NCBI RefSeq assembly: GCF_019711515.1
Contig: NZ_JAIGNO010000017.1
Coordinates: forward strand, 1-43,438
From: Qipengyuania qiaonensis
GTDB taxonomy: Bacteria > Pseudomonadota > Alphaproteobacteria > Sphingomonadales > Sphingomonadaceae
Direction: 5' to 3'
DNA: 43,438 bases
Both the position numbers and the translations under genes were made by a program. Below the pieces are notes generated by a model. The model made no database searches. It was not told the origin of the DNA and was given only the letters and a program-made list of their open reading frames with translations. Of this stretch, positions 42,654 to 43,438 are shown piece by piece (position 1 is the first letter of the stretch; the number at the start of each line of letters is the position of its first letter).

Positions 42654-43438
42654 ATGCGCAAATTAACACTGGGTCTGGCCATGTGCTCGACCGCGCTCGC
42701 CGCGCCTGCGGTGGCAAAAGACGATACGGTTTATATCGAATTCGGCTTCGGTCCGATGTTGACACACGACTTCGAGCTTACCGAAGTAGTCCCCGATTCA
42801 GGGACTGAAATCACGCTCGAGTCGGATCTCGGCTTCGACGGCATGGCCCTGATCGGGTACGATTTCGGCGCTTTCCGTATCGAAGCGGAAGGTAGCTATC
42901 GCAAGGCCGATCATGACGAACTCGTCACCCCGGCGGGGACTTTCGATTCCGATCAACTGATCGGCAGTTCGTCTGCGGCTAGCCTGATGGCCAACGTATT
43001 GCTCGATTTCGGGAGCGATGACGGGATTCAGGCTTTTGTCGGTGCGGGCGCGGGTGGCGCCTTGGTCGATCAGGCGATCGCCATTACCCCGGCCGGAAAC
43101 GAACAGAACTTGGTCAATGGCGACGAATGGGAATTCGCCTGGCAGGCGCTTGCCGGGGTACGCACCCCGATCACCGACAATATCGATGTCGGCCTGCGTT
43201 ATCGCTTCTTCAATGTCCCGAATTATCGCCTTGGTGGCTCGTTCGACACGTCGGTCGTCGAAGGCGATTGGTCGTCGCACTCGCTGATGGCAACGCTGGC
43301 ATTCAATTTCGGCGCGGCGGAAGCGCCTCCGCCCCCCCCGCCGCCTCCGCCCCCGCCTCCTCCTCCGCCGCCTCCGCCCCCGCCGCCTCCGGCGCCGGTC
43401 TGCGAGACGGGTCCGTACATCGTCTTCTTCAACTGGGA
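42654..43438 (+). CDS. OmpA-type outer membrane protein (3' end beyond window)
   Basis: The visible 261 codons start with signal MRKLTLGLAMCSTALAAPAVA, followed by an outer-membrane beta-barrel (about residues 24-222, alternating strands such as ALIGYDFGAFRIEAEGSY). A run of 22 prolines (43326-43391) makes a hinge, and APVCETGPYIVFFNW is the start of the C-terminal OmpA-like peptidoglycan-binding domain, cut by the window end. GAGGGA (42644-42649) precedes the ATG. The 150-nt leader 42504-42653 has no clear promoter. It works with Pal in tethering the outer membrane. Confidence 0.92.
   Translation, partial: MRKLTLGLAMCSTALAAPAVAKDDTVYIEFGFGPMLTHDFELTEVVPDSGTEITLESDLGFDGMALIGYDFGAFRIEAEGSYRKADHDELVTPAGTFDSDQLIGSSSAASLMANVLLDFGSDDGIQAFVGAGAGGALVDQAIAITPAGNEQNLVNGDEWEFAWQALAGVRTPITDNIDVGLRYRFFNVPNYRLGGSFDTSVVEGDWSSHSLMATLAFNFGAAEAPPPPPPPPPPPPPPPPPPPPPPAPVCETGPYIVFFNW
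43326..43391 (+). repeat. CCN low-complexity tract encoding 22 consecutive prolines
   Basis: The tract uses mixed CCG, CCC and CCT codons, so it is a protein-level repeat more than a simple DNA repeat, although CCGCCT and CCTCCG units recur and it is a likely site of length change. On the other strand it reads as polyglycine, which is not a gene. Confidence 0.9.

Noticed and set aside
43223..43432. Minus-strand frame encoding polyglycine
   Set aside because: It is the complement of the OmpA polyproline tract.

Overview
The window looks like ordinary, GC-rich chromosome of an alphaproteobacterium of the order Sphingomonadales, most likely an Erythrobacter-like member of the Erythrobacteraceae. 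That placement is inference from gene content and protein style: a single bifunctional Rsh with the conserved N-terminus of the group, UPF0262, membrane-anchored CycM-type cytochrome c, ExoD, a proline-hinged OmpA, tol genes with a Pro/Arg-rich TolA, and an infC that appears to start with ATA. Genes are tightly packed, many with 1-11 nt overlaps. No gene-free stretch exceeds 300 bases. The only mobile-element trace is a possible transposase tail at the left edge. There is no CRISPR array, prophage or rRNA.

Layout. 1-4.5 kb (minus): VOC protein, Rsh (p)ppGpp synthetase/hydrolase and a secreted M1 aminopeptidase. 4.7-7.3 kb (plus): cyanide-insensitive-type cytochrome bd oxidase cydA-cydB plus a 36-aa DUF2474 subunit with a TTG start, convergent with hemF. 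8.2-11.7 kb (plus): pdeM, infC and its terminator, a lipoprotein and an SLC13 carrier. 11.7-14.9 kb (plus): a structured-looking leader, a Cys/Met-metabolism PLP enzyme, a DcsG-like ATP-grasp ligase and an SDR protein lacking the catalytic Tyr/Lys; this is the best candidate for an uncharacterised pathway. 14.9-20.3 kb: a J-domain protein, a 49-aa membrane peptide, then the envelope operon ybgC-tolQ-tolR-tolA-tolB-pal (minus). 20.3-26.2 kb: galE, a DUF4136 lipoprotein with an M14 carboxypeptidase, a 57-aa protein, LD-carboxypeptidase with cytidine deaminase, a GH25-like protein and UPF0262. 26.3-32.7 kb: dnaB, a phospholipase D family protein, rpoZ, a DUF3667 protein and ftsH. 32.8-37.6 kb (minus): exoD and a four-gene acyl-CoA operon (acyl-CoA dehydrogenase, alpha-methylacyl-CoA racemase, aldehyde dehydrogenase, MaoC hydratase). 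37.7-43.4 kb: tRNA-Gln(CUG), ppx/gppA-rlmE, cycM, pheA overlapping a class A beta-lactamase, and an ompA gene cut off by the window end.

How the parts fit. Most genes are housekeeping: stringent response, respiration and haem, translation, replication, and envelope maintenance by Tol-Pal, OmpA and FtsH. The accessory content worth attention is the 11.9-14.9 kb cluster, the alpha-methyl-acyl-CoA operon, and the beta-lactamase translationally coupled to pheA. Assignments rest on motif reading without database searches; start sites marked as inferred were chosen from ribosome-binding sites, overlaps and family N-termini.
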